Shown piece after piece: positions 44,546-53,381 of a stretch of DNA of 64,000 nucleotides (position 1 is its first letter; each line of letters begins with the position of its first letter). Origin of the DNA: Planctomycetaceae bacterium. Its GTDB lineage: Bacteria > Planctomycetota > Planctomycetia > Planctomycetales > Planctomycetaceae. The position numbers were made by a program, and so were the translations under genes. The notes beneath the pieces were generated by a model that did no database searches, was not told the origin of the DNA, and worked only from the letters and a program-made list of their open reading frames with translations. The stretch covers positions 263,833-327,832 of the forward strand of contig JACKHO010000009.1 of assembly GCA_020638955.1 (NCBI GenBank), in the 5' to 3' direction.

Positions 44546-46942
44546 ATGACGAAATTCAAATGGCTGATCGCGCTCTGTGTTTCAGTCTTCATCGCCTCAC
44601 CAGCGCTCGCAGAGATTCCGTTCGTCTCCGGGTTTGAACGATTTGGTCGGCATGAGGAAATTGCAGACCGCACGGCTGGTCAGCTACTACTCAGTGAACT
44701 GAACTGTACAAGCTGCCATAAGACGAATGACCCCCTGATTCAGCCGAAGGGGGGCCCAAATCTCGCAGGGGCTGGTAACCGATTGCAGCGGGAGTGGATG
44801 CTGCGATTCCTGATGAATCCCCAGCAAACAAAACCGGGGACGACCATGCCGGGGATTCTGGATCGGCTGTACCCGGAACAACAATTGGGCGCGGCAGTCG
44901 CACTTTCCGCCTACCTGGAAACTCTGGAGCAGCCGTTCCCGGAAATCCGGGCAACCGGTGCGAATCCAGTGTTGTTCGAATTCTGGAACCGGGGTGATGC
45001 CGCACGAGGCAAGGCGCTGTACCACCAAATTGGTTGCGTCGCCTGTCACGAACCATCTGAGGACTACGAAGTCGTCGCGGTGAAGCCTTCGCCACTCGAT
45101 GAATTGCTGGAGCAACTCGATCCCGACGAGTTGAAGGAAATGGGACTCTCCGCCGCGGCGCGCAAGGTTCAGTCCATTCCGCATAGCAATCTGGCAGAGA
45201 AATACACTCGGCAGTCGCTGACTCATTTTCTGCTCAAACCCGACGCCGTCCGCCCCGACGGACGCATGCCCGATTTTCAACTGACCGCCGTTGACGCGGC
45301 GGACATTTCCGAATTCCTGATAACCAAGTACAGCGAGGGGCAACGGATTGAGGCTCCACCTGCGACGGCGGAACTCGTGGCGGAAGGTCGCAAACTGTTT
45401 GAGGAATTCGGCTGCGTGAACTGTCACAATGTCAAAGGCATCGCAACTCATCCGGCGAAACCATTGGCAGAACTTGCCGTCGACGCGGAGAATTCCTGCG
45501 TCAGCTCCCGATTGGGGAATCAACCTCGTTATGTTTTGGACGAACAGCAAACACATGCAATTCGAGCCGCCTTCGCCCCTGCGGGCACGACGGCGAAACC
45601 AGATGCACTGCATTCAAACATGCTCAAGCTGAACTGTTTCGCGTGTCATGAACGGGGAGGTCAGGGAGGCGTTGGTCGCTACCGGCGACCGTACTTCGAA
45701 ACGCTGGGCCATGTTGACATTGGTGACGAAGGCCGACTTCCCCCCACGTTGTCCGGCGTCGGAGCGAAGCTCAACGAGAAGTGGCTAACATCTGTCTTGC
45801 AGGGGAAGGGGCGGGTGCGTCCGCATATGACGATTCGCATGCCCGTATTCCCAGCAACGATGACCAAAAGCCTTCCCTCGCAGTTCGCGGCCGCCGATGA
45901 ACTCGCTTCGCCGAAACCTTCAGCCGAAGTCTTCGCGAAGCTCGACGAAAAGTCGGCTCTCGAAGCGGGGCGACTGCTCATGGACGTGGGCTGCGTACAG
46001 TGCCACGAATTCAATGGCGAGACGCTACCAGGAACAGTGGGAGTGGACTTGCTGGGAGTGGCCGATCGAATTGATCCCCAGTGGTTCCACGACTTCCTTA
46101 GGAATCCTGCCGATTTGAAACCACGAACGCGTATGCCCACATTCTTCCCAGATGGTAAGAGTGCCAATCAGCAAATCCTCGGTGGCGACATGGAACTGCA
46201 AATCGCGGCCATGTGGGCTTACATCAAGAATCTGAGCAAGCAACCGCTGCCGCAAAAAATCGCCGACGCCCGCTCGCAGAACTACGAACTCACGCCGCTG
46301 GGGAAGCCGGTCGTGCTGCGGACCTTCATGCCCGAAGCCGGGACGCATGCCATTGCCGTGGGATTCCCACAGAAGGTGCACTTCGCACTGGATGCGGAAA
46401 CAGTGCGACTGGCTCAAGGCTGGCGTGGCCGGTTCCTCGACGCGGAAGGAACCTGGTTCATGCGTTTCGCACCGCCGGCAGACCCACTGGGCAACGAAGT
46501 GCTGAACCTGTCTGCTGGTCCCGACTTCGCTGTGTTAACACGTCCCGAGGCGAAATGGCCTGTAGCTGCAGAAGAAGCGGGAATTCAATTCCAAGGATAT
46601 CGGCTCGACGCCGAGGGTGTGCCGACATTCGAGTACGACGTTGGTGGATGGCGTATTGCCGACCGCATTGTTCCCAACGAGTCCAACGGACTGACGCGGA
46701 CGCTGACACTGACAAGAGTTGGAAGCGAGGCGAGCTCACAAGTTTTCTACCGCGTACTGGCGGGGAATGGTTTGAAACAACTGGGACCGAACAAATGCCA
46801 GCTCGGAGCGGGCGTGGTTGTGACCTCAAGTACTGCCGGCGAACTACGGGATGGCAACGGCCATCACGAATGGCTCATCCCACTCGGTTCAGCTATTGGA
46901 AACGGAACGGAAACGCGAGTGGAGGTAGAGTATCAATGGTAA
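44546..46942 (+). CDS. Secreted pentahaem c-type cytochrome-like protein
   Basis: A 798-aa protein with signal peptide 'LIALCVSVFIASPALA'. It has five haem c sites of CxxCH form: CTSCH at residue 54, CVACH at about 164, CVNCH at about 289, CFACH at about 365 and CVQCH at about 483. The C-terminal 250 residues are beta-rich and haem-free, perhaps a partner-binding domain. It is likely a periplasmic electron carrier for an oxidation reaction. Its stop overlaps the ATG of the next propeller gene by seven bases, so the two are probably co-translated and functionally linked. Confidence 0.92.
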   Translation: MTKFKWLIALCVSVFIASPALAEIPFVSGFERFGRHEEIADRTAGQLLLSELNCTSCHKTNDPLIQPKGGPNLAGAGNRLQREWMLRFLMNPQQTKPGTTMPGILDRLYPEQQLGAAVALSAYLETLEQPFPEIRATGANPVLFEFWNRGDAARGKALYHQIGCVACHEPSEDYEVVAVKPSPLDELLEQLDPDELKEMGLSAAARKVQSIPHSNLAEKYTRQSLTHFLLKPDAVRPDGRMPDFQLTAVDAADISEFLITKYSEGQRIEAPPATAELVAEGRKLFEEFGCVNCHNVKGIATHPAKPLAELAVDAENSCVSSRLGNQPRYVLDEQQTHAIRAAFAPAGTTAKPDALHSNMLKLNCFACHERGGQGGVGRYRRPYFETLGHVDIGDEGRLPPTLSGVGAKLNEKWLTSVLQGKGRVRPHMTIRMPVFPATMTKSLPSQFAAADELASPKPSAEVFAKLDEKSALEAGRLLMDVGCVQCHEFNGETLPGTVGVDLLGVADRIDPQWFHDFLRNPADLKPRTRMPTFFPDGKSANQQILGGDMELQIAAMWAYIKNLSKQPLPQKIADARSQNYELTPLGKPVVLRTFMPEAGTHAIAVGFPQKVHFALDAETVRLAQGWRGRFLDAEGTWFMRFAPPADPLGNEVLNLSAGPDFAVLTRPEAKWPVAAEEAGIQFQGYRLDAEGVPTFEYDVGGWRIADRIVPNESNGLTRTLTLTRVGSEASSQVFYRVLAGNGLKQLGPNKCQLGAGVVVTSSTAGELRDGNGHHEWLIPLGSAIGNGTETRVEVEYQW

Positions 46943-48498
46943 CTCGCTGTCAATTTCTGTTCGCCGTTTTGTGTGTGCTTGTCTGTGCCAATGCGCATGC
47001 ACAATCAGAGGAGGACTACTACCGACTCATCGACGTAAGCGTGGCCGAAACGCTGTCACAATCGCGTGCGAAAAACTGGAAGCCTGCACCCGACGGACTC
47101 GCACTGGAAGTAAGCGGCATTGCCATTCTCGATGGAAACCGCATTGCCGTCGCCATCCGAAAGGGGGAAGTCTGGATTCTCGACGGTGTGTACGACAATC
47201 CTCCGAAAGACGTCACGTATCATCGCTTCGCCACGGCATTGCACGAACCGCTGGGACTGCTCGCACACAATGGCTCGCTCTACACTGTTCAGCGGACCGA
47301 AATGACGCGACTGACAGACACTGACGGGGATGATGTCGCCGATGAATACGTCACCGTCGCCAAGGGCTGGGGAGTTACTGGGCACTATCATGAGTACGCC
47401 TACGGCCCCGAACTGGACGGTGAAGGAAACCTCTGGCTGACGCTGAATATCGGCCTCGGCCTGCAGGGAGAGCATCTCAAACGCACCATTCAAGAACCGA
47501 CACTGGGATATCGTCAGGGACGCTGGCGCGGCTGGGGAATGAAGGTAACGCCAGACGGAAAGCTTGTTCCAGTGTGTGCCGGCATGCGTTCACCTGCTGG
47601 AATTGGAGCGAACGCCGAGGGCGACATGTTCTACACGGACCAGCAGGGGAACTGGGTCGCGACGAACTCGCTGCATCACATGCGGGACGGTGTCATGTTT
47701 CACCATGCCGAGGCATTGGCCTCGATGAATGAGCCGGGCTCGACCATTCACGAAGTGAAAGAAGTTCCCAACGGATTGCCACTACCACAGGCATTGGAAA
47801 AGTTTCCGCAGTTGCGGCCACCAGCCGTCTGGTTCCCCTATAAAAAAATGGGACAGTCTGCGACCGACATTGTCCTCGACGCGAGCGAGGGCAAGTTCGG
47901 CCCCTTTGCAGGACAGTTGTTTGTCGGAGAATTCACTCAGGCAGGTATCAACCGGGTGTTTCTTGAAAAGGTCGACGGAGAATATCAGGGTGCCTGTTTT
48001 CCATTTCGCACGGGTATGGCGACAGCCGTACTGCGACTGGAACAGGGACATGATGGCAGCCTGTTCGCCGGATTAACGAACCGCGGCTGGAGCAGTCTGG
48101 GTTCGGCGTCATACGGGTTGCAGCGGCTCCAGTGGACGGGAAAGACACCCTTCGAAATCCTCGAAATGCGCGCACAGCCGGATGGGTTCGAACTCACGTT
48201 CACGGAGCCGGTCGATAAGAAATCGGCCGAGGACCTTTCTTCGTATCAGCTCAGTTCCTACACATACCTGTATCATGAAACGTATGGCAGCGACGAAATT
48301 CAGTCGCGTGACCTCACCATGACGAGTGCCAAACTTTCGGACGACGGACTGTCGGTACATTTGAAAGTCGACGGATTGCGTCCGCTGTTTGTTCATGAAC
48401 TGCATGCCAATGGAGTTCGCAGTCGTGACGGAAATCCTCTGTTGCATCCTCAAGCGTATTACACGCTCAACAGAATTCCCGCTGCGACCAATCCCTGA
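46936..48498 (+). CDS. Secreted glucose-dehydrogenase-like beta-propeller protein
   Basis: A 520-aa protein with signal peptide 'FLFAVLCVLVCANAHA'. The body is a beta-propeller as in PVC-type haem-binding proteins, with 'LALEVSGIAILDGNRIAVA', 'DTDGDDVADEY', 'GHYHEYAYGPELDGEGNLWLTLN' and 'AGMRSPAGIGANAEGDMFYTDQQGNW'. No CxxCH is present; the cytochrome part is a separate gene immediately before it. The ATG at 46936 is preceded by GGAGG (46921-46925). A quinone- or haem-linked sugar-oxidation function is possible but unproven. Confidence 0.87.
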   Translation: MVTRCQFLFAVLCVLVCANAHAQSEEDYYRLIDVSVAETLSQSRAKNWKPAPDGLALEVSGIAILDGNRIAVAIRKGEVWILDGVYDNPPKDVTYHRFATALHEPLGLLAHNGSLYTVQRTEMTRLTDTDGDDVADEYVTVAKGWGVTGHYHEYAYGPELDGEGNLWLTLNIGLGLQGEHLKRTIQEPTLGYRQGRWRGWGMKVTPDGKLVPVCAGMRSPAGIGANAEGDMFYTDQQGNWVATNSLHHMRDGVMFHHAEALASMNEPGSTIHEVKEVPNGLPLPQALEKFPQLRPPAVWFPYKKMGQSATDIVLDASEGKFGPFAGQLFVGEFTQAGINRVFLEKVDGEYQGACFPFRTGMATAVLRLEQGHDGSLFAGLTNRGWSSLGSASYGLQRLQWTGKTPFEILEMRAQPDGFELTFTEPVDKKSAEDLSSYQLSSYTYLYHETYGSDEIQSRDLTMTSAKLSDDGLSVHLKVDGLRPLFVHELHANGVRSRDGNPLLHPQAYYTLNRIPAATNP

Positions 48499-48522
48499 CC
48501 CGTTTCGCTGGAGCTAATTGCC

Positions 48523-49635
48523 ATGAGTAAGATTTACCGAGTAGGCGTCATTGGTGATACGGGCCGGGGGAACTATGGACACGGCGTCGATACGGCCATT
48601 GCCTCGATGCCGCAGACCAACGTTGTAGCCGTGGCCGATCCTCATGACCAGGGACGAGACGAGGCTCAGAAGCGAACGGGAGCAGCTCAAGCTTACGCGA
48701 ACTACCGCGACATGCTGCAGAAAGAGCAGCTCGACATTGTCGCGATTTGCCCGCGCTGGATTGACCAGCATCACGACATGATCCTCGCCTGCGCACACGC
48801 CGGCTGTCACATCTACATGGAGAAGCCATTCTGCCGCAACCTGGTCGAGAGCGATGAAGCAATCCGCGAACTGGAAATGCGTCACTTGAAACTCGGAATC
48901 GCGCACATCAGTCAGTATTCGCCCGTGCTCGCTACCATGCTCAAGCTCATCGAGAATGATGAAATTGGCGAAGTGCTCGAAGTTCGCGGACGTGGCAAGG
49001 AAGACCGACGCGGCGGCGGCGAAGACTTGTGGGTACTTGGCTCCCACGTATTCGGACTCATGCGAAGCTTCGCAGATGGCAATGCCGTTTCCTGTACTGC
49101 AATAGCAAAGCAGGAGGGACATTTGGTCACGAAGGCTGATGTCAAAGAAGGGGCCGAAGGAATTGGCCCACTCGCGGCGGACCATGTCGAGGCACGTTAC
49201 GAATTCGACAGCGGCGTCACAGGGCACTTCGCCTCGCGAAAAGATATGGGCGGAAATCCTTCTCGGTTTGCTGTGCAGGTGTTTGGCTCCAAAGGTGTCA
49301 TGGAACTCGCCAGCGGCTACATGGTGCCGGGCCATATCCTGAAAGACAGCAGTTGGTCACCGGGACGAACCGGCAAGCAGTGGCAGCCAGTCACGTCTGC
49401 CGGAATCGATCAGCCCGAGCCCATTACAAAGCGCAGTTACCATGACGGTCATGTCGCGGCAATTGAAGACCTCATCGCCTGCATTGAGAACGACGACCGG
49501 CAGCCGAAGTGCTCCCAGTACGATGCTCTGGCCATCACGGAAATGATTGCAGCGGTCTTCGAATCGCATCGTCAGGGAGGCCCGGTGGGACTCCCACTTG
49601 ACCTTCGTGAGAACCCGCTTACCAAATTGTCGTAG
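48523..49635 (+). CDS. Gfo/Idh/MocA-family oxidoreductase
   Basis: A 370-aa NAD(P)-dependent oxidoreductase: Rossmann start 'YRVGVIGDTGRGNYGHG', a Gfo/Idh/MocA 'EKPF' motif ('IYMEKPFCRNLVESDEAIR') containing the catalytic Lys, and the C-terminal beta-sheet domain ('HVEARYEFDSGVTGHFASR'). The substrate may be a sugar or inositol derivative. A ribosome site (GGAG) precedes the start. It follows the cytochrome/propeller genes with 24 bases between, so it is probably in the same operon. No signal peptide, therefore cytosolic. Confidence 0.93.
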   Translation: MSKIYRVGVIGDTGRGNYGHGVDTAIASMPQTNVVAVADPHDQGRDEAQKRTGAAQAYANYRDMLQKEQLDIVAICPRWIDQHHDMILACAHAGCHIYMEKPFCRNLVESDEAIRELEMRHLKLGIAHISQYSPVLATMLKLIENDEIGEVLEVRGRGKEDRRGGGEDLWVLGSHVFGLMRSFADGNAVSCTAIAKQEGHLVTKADVKEGAEGIGPLAADHVEARYEFDSGVTGHFASRKDMGGNPSRFAVQVFGSKGVMELASGYMVPGHILKDSSWSPGRTGKQWQPVTSAGIDQPEPITKRSYHDGHVAAIEDLIACIENDDRQPKCSQYDALAITEMIAAVFESHRQGGPVGLPLDLRENPLTKLS

Positions 49636-49771
49636 AATTGCCTTCGCGAAAAGTGACGTCACTGCGACGACACCCTGACGCCATTTCAGGACACCAGCAG
49701 AAACTGCCGCTCGTCACCTTTCTCCGCGTAACCCGCAATTAGCACACTGCTTACGCTGTCCGCAAATTCTT

Positions 49772-49786
49772 TGGCACGGCAGTCGC
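49772..49786 (+). promoter_or_regulatory. Candidate sigma-54 (-24/-12) promoter
   Basis: TTGGCACG-GCAG-TCGC: the invariant GG (49773-49774) and GC (49785-49786) are separated by ten bases, as required. Only one base differs from the TTGC of the -12 box. Predicted transcription starts near 49798, about 56 bases before the ATG of the secreted gene. Confidence 0.6.
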
Positions 49787-49853
49787 TTTAGGTCTCTCTC
49801 AGCCCGAATGTCTCGGGGGAACACTCAGATCAAGAAGTTGAGGGAGTAAGAAG

Positions 49854-50192
49854 ATGAAAACGTTCGCCACAGTTCTTGGAGCCGCGATTGCCCTGTTCGC
49901 CCTGTCCAGCGGAGAAGCCAAGGCCGGCCATTACGGCTGCAACTCGTATCGAGGCGGTTACTCGTACAGTTCGCCAAGCTACTACCGTTCCGCACCGTCG
50001 TACTACAACGGCTACTCGACAAGCCGTTCATACAACAGCTACTACAACAGCTATCCGAGCTACCGTGGCAGCTACTACCACGACACCAGCCACTTCGACT
50101 ACCACCCCACGACCGTTGTGCCACACGGAAACCATCTGCACGTTATCCCCGGCCACTACGACTACCACCAGACCGGTCATTGGCACCACTAA
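49854..50192 (+). CDS. Secreted Tyr/Ser-rich, His-rich-tail protein
   Basis: A 112-aa product with signal peptide 'FATVLGAAIALFALSSGEAKA', a Tyr/Ser-rich low-complexity core ('SYNSYYNSYPSYRG') and a His-rich end ('HLHVIPGHYDYHQTGHWHH'). A good ribosome site (GAGGGAG) precedes the start. It could bind metal through the His residues or belong to the cell surface. No family with known function. A sigma-54-like promoter lies upstream. Confidence 0.78.
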   Translation: MKTFATVLGAAIALFALSSGEAKAGHYGCNSYRGGYSYSSPSYYRSAPSYYNGYSTSRSYNSYYNSYPSYRGSYYHDTSHFDYHPTTVVPHGNHLHVIPGHYDYHQTGHWHH

Positions 50193-50204
50193 GCGTGCCG
50201 CACG

Positions 50205-50687
50205 TTACAGGATTGGTGCATCCATTTCCTGAATTTGTTCCGACTTGAGCCCCGCTTCTTTTAATGCTTCCAGCAAATCGAAGCGGGCTCCTTCTTGCGC
50301 GGACTGATGCAATAACAGCCGCACGCGAATGCCGTCGGCGTCGCCCGTTGCGTTTTGAGCCCGTTCGACAACAGAGGCCAGCTCCACATCGATTCCGGTC
50401 TCAGTGTCCATTGCTCGGGTGATGCGGTAACCACCGCCATACACGACGACGATAATCGCTTCCTCTTTGGATTCGTTTGAGGCCGAACCTTCGGCCACAG
50501 AAACCACAGATTCTGTCCCTTCCAGCCAACCGCTTGAGTCATTCTCGGTGACCTCATCCACTTCTGTTTCTGATGAGTCGGTTTGTGGGTCGTTCACGCC
50601 AAGTCCGGGAATCTTCCAGAACTGGCCGAGGAGAATCCCCAGGACAATGGCTCCCACAACAATGGCACCACCAGTTTTACGGTTCAT
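50205..50687 (-). CDS. Membrane-anchored hypothetical protein
   Basis: A 160-aa protein with an N-terminal helix ('GGAIVVGAIVLGILLGQF'), an acidic Ser/Glu-rich linker of about 50 residues and a compact C-terminal domain of about 80 residues ('IIVVVYGGGYRITRA', 'IRVRLLLHQSAQEGARFDLLEAL') predicted as alpha/beta. The pattern loosely recalls ExbD-like domains but lacks the signature. No function assigned. It converges with the Tyr/Ser-rich gene. Confidence 0.75.
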   Translation of the reverse strand: MNRKTGGAIVVGAIVLGILLGQFWKIPGLGVNDPQTDSSETEVDEVTENDSSGWLEGTESVVSVAEGSASNESKEEAIIVVVYGGGYRITRAMDTETGIDVELASVVERAQNATGDADGIRVRLLLHQSAQEGARFDLLEALKEAGLKSEQIQEMDAPIL

Positions 50688-50937
50688 TGCAACATTCTCA
50701 GTTCATTGAAATCGACTTGCCGTGCCGCAAGCCTTTTGACTCTCGACCGCCAACACTACGTTCCCCTACTGTCGTGTACACGCAGCACCATGTCGAGACC
50801 AAACACAGAATGAGACTTGCGACACGTGCACCCCGGGAATGTGGTTCAGGCCATAGCATGCTCGACTCCCGGTCAGACATGCAGTAGCCTCATGGCTGCA
50901 GACTTCGAATACCTCTTACTGCCATGAGAGAATCATC

Positions 50938-51330
50938 ATGCGAAATGTCATGCTCGCCGTTATCTCAGCAATAACATTCTTTAGTGCGTTTGGCCCATCT
51001 GCGAATGCAGCGGACAAGAAGGGAAACCAAATTGTCGGCGCTGTGTGGGAAGTGAAGCTGAAGAATGCCAAGGAAAACTGGGTCACCGCAATTCGCGTTC
51101 GGGCCGACCGCAAGGGTGACGTCTACTATGACGGCAAACAGGTGGGAACTCACAAGCGAAAGGGAGACCAGGTTATTCTGGTACTCGAAGGAATACCGGA
51201 CAAACTGGTGAATCTAAACGGCACATACAGCGTTCGCCCCATTCGCACAGACAACAAACTGTATACCGGTGAGTTTGAAAGCGAGAACGGAAAGAAAATT
51301 CCCGTCCGTTTGCACTTGCTGGCCGACTGA
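50938..51330 (+). CDS. Small secreted protein, unknown
   Basis: A 130-aa protein with signal peptide 'VMLAVISAITFFSAFGPSANA' and a beta-rich mature part ('GAVWEVKLKNAKENWVTAIRVRAD', 'GDVYYDGKQVGTHKRKGDQ'). The repeated short strands could make a small barrel. No family recognised. It lies 85 bases upstream of the LamG-sialidase gene. Confidence 0.78.
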   Translation: MRNVMLAVISAITFFSAFGPSANAADKKGNQIVGAVWEVKLKNAKENWVTAIRVRADRKGDVYYDGKQVGTHKRKGDQVILVLEGIPDKLVNLNGTYSVRPIRTDNKLYTGEFESENGKKIPVRLHLLAD

Positions 51331-51415
51331 CGTGTCGTCGCGAAGCGTCATGACTTTTGCTTCCAAGTCATGATCCATTACAACGTGAGAGACATCTGTT
51401 TCAAAGAGTTCACTC

Positions 51416-53200
51416 ATGTTGCGTTTCCACTTTGTTGCCACATTGTGCTCGATGCTCGTCTTCTCTTTTGCCCATGCCGAGGAGCGGCACTGGTCGTGCG
51501 AGGATGTTGATCCCACTGCGTTCGAAAGTCATGGAAACATTCGCAGCGGCGCAGGTGCCAGCGGGAAGTCTTTTGTGTTGGACGGGCTCTCCCTGCTGAA
51601 GGTGCGGGCGTCGGAAGAGTTCGCGAACGCCCCTGCGGGATTCACATGGTCGGTGTGGGTGAATCCTTACTTGCTGAATGGCGAGCAACAAATGCTCATT
51701 GCCAAGAACTGCTACGCCAAGAATCAGCGGCAGTGGGGCGTCATGATCGACAAGGACAACAAGTTCCGCCTGTACGTCTGGCAGGGGAAATGGGTGACGG
51801 CAGAAGCCACGACCGCACCGCAGCCGGGTCACTGGCATTTAGTTTCCGTTGTCGTTCGCGAAGATTTTGCCGAACTGTGGGTAAATGGAAACCGCGAAGG
51901 AACCGTCACCCTGACAAAACCAATACCGCAGACCGAGGCGTCCGTCACTTTTGGTGGCGTCGATGACAATGGCCGTATCTGGCAGAACTTTGTGGGAGCA
52001 CTCGACGAAATCCAACTCGACGACCGTCCACTTTCTGCAGAGGAACTGCGAGGCAAGTTTCAAATGGTTGACGCCGTCCACACCATCTCAGATTTCGCCA
52101 AGGACAAAGCAGGTGTGCCTCTGTGGGATGCCACTGCCAAACTTCCGAAAACTGGCGAAGCAGAAGTCCTGTCGGACGTGGAGTTTCATGTCATCAAGAA
52201 ATGGGAACCAAATGTCGACGGGTACGACTGGTTACACGGCGTGGCACTCGCCTGGCATAAGGGGGCGCTGTACGCGTCATTCGGTCATAACGAGGGAGCG
52301 GAGAATACGCTTACGGAAATAGGCCGCTACTGCGTCAGTCATGATGGAGGCCAGACATGGTCGGCCATTCGTTCCATCGACACCGGTACCGACTCCGACG
52401 ACCTCGCGGTCAGCCACGGCGTATTCCTGTCGCACAATGGCACGCTCTGGGCATTTCTCGGAGCATTTCACAACACGCGGCAACGTGTACACACACGGGC
52501 CTACACGCTCGATGAAACCAACGGAAGCTGGCGACCACACGGCGTCGTTGTCGAAGACGGATTCTGGCCCATGCAGGAACCCATCAAACTGGAAAACGGC
52601 AATTGGCTAATGTCGGGATTAAGTGTGGGAGAAGGAAACCCAGCCGCCATCGCCCTCAGCAATGGGGATGACCTGACCGACTGGACGTACATGGAAATCC
52701 CGAAGAGCCAATCTGTCGGACAAATGTGGGGCGAGTCGACCGTGCTGGTGGATGGAAAACACATCACCAATATTGCCCGCTATGGTCAACAGGCCATCGC
52801 ACTCGTCGCGGAGAGTGACGACTTCGGCGCGACGTGGACGAAATCAGTGAAAAGCAATTTGCCGATGGTAACATCGAAGCCGTACTCAGGAATGCTCAGT
52901 ACGGGGCAGCGTTATCTGGTTTGCACCACCACCGCCGACAGTGGTGGACGACGCTCTCCCCTGACCATTGCCGTCACTCGACCAGGAGAAAAACTCTTCT
53001 GCAAGGTCTTCGTGATTCGCCATGCGGTGTTCCCTGAAGGGCCGGGAGAATCCCACGCGCAGGCGAAACTGTCGTATCCGTACGCCGTGGAACACGAAGG
53101 CAAACTGTACGTCGGCTACTCCAACTCCGGCGAGCGCGGAGCCAACAGAAACAGCGCCGAACTGGCGATCATCCCCGTGTCGACACTGGCAACTGAATAA
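51416..53200 (+). CDS. Secreted LamG/sialidase-like protein
   Basis: A 594-aa exported protein with signal peptide 'FVATLCSMLVFSFAHA'. The N-terminal 210 residues form a LamG/concanavalin-like jelly-roll ('FTWSVWVNPYLLNGEQQMLIAKN', 'GALDEIQLDDRPLSAEEL'). The rest is a sialidase-like propeller with an Asp-box ('SHDGGQTWS', about residue 305) and a second partial one ('DDFGATWTK'). The combination suggests carbohydrate binding plus hydrolase activity on a polysaccharide. The catalytic residues of true sialidases were not identified, so the activity is unproven. Confidence 0.87.
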   Translation: MLRFHFVATLCSMLVFSFAHAEERHWSCEDVDPTAFESHGNIRSGAGASGKSFVLDGLSLLKVRASEEFANAPAGFTWSVWVNPYLLNGEQQMLIAKNCYAKNQRQWGVMIDKDNKFRLYVWQGKWVTAEATTAPQPGHWHLVSVVVREDFAELWVNGNREGTVTLTKPIPQTEASVTFGGVDDNGRIWQNFVGALDEIQLDDRPLSAEELRGKFQMVDAVHTISDFAKDKAGVPLWDATAKLPKTGEAEVLSDVEFHVIKKWEPNVDGYDWLHGVALAWHKGALYASFGHNEGAENTLTEIGRYCVSHDGGQTWSAIRSIDTGTDSDDLAVSHGVFLSHNGTLWAFLGAFHNTRQRVHTRAYTLDETNGSWRPHGVVVEDGFWPMQEPIKLENGNWLMSGLSVGEGNPAAIALSNGDDLTDWTYMEIPKSQSVGQMWGESTVLVDGKHITNIARYGQQAIALVAESDDFGATWTKSVKSNLPMVTSKPYSGMLSTGQRYLVCTTTADSGGRRSPLTIAVTRPGEKLFCKVFVIRHAVFPEGPGESHAQAKLSYPYAVEHEGKLYVGYSNSGERGANRNSAELAIIPVSTLATE

Positions 53201-53381
53201 GTCGCAAACCAGGTGGCGTCCCGCGACATGGAACTCGATGGCGTTCCCCTTGAAGTTAATCCCCTTTCGTCCACCCGCGTATTCCTGCAGGAATCAGAGA
53301 TTGCGGTTCGCACTCACGACCGATAAGCTAACTGTGATACTTCTCATGGACAGCTTCTTACCTCAATCTGGCAGGTAATCG

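Noticed and set aside
44687..45613. A 308-codon minus-strand frame
   Set aside because: It is opposite the pentahaem cytochrome gene, whose five CxxCH motifs prove the + strand reading.
46213..46935. A long upstream extension of the propeller gene at 46936
   Set aside because: It would read through the cytochrome gene in another frame. ATG 46936 has a GGAGG site and a signal peptide directly after it.
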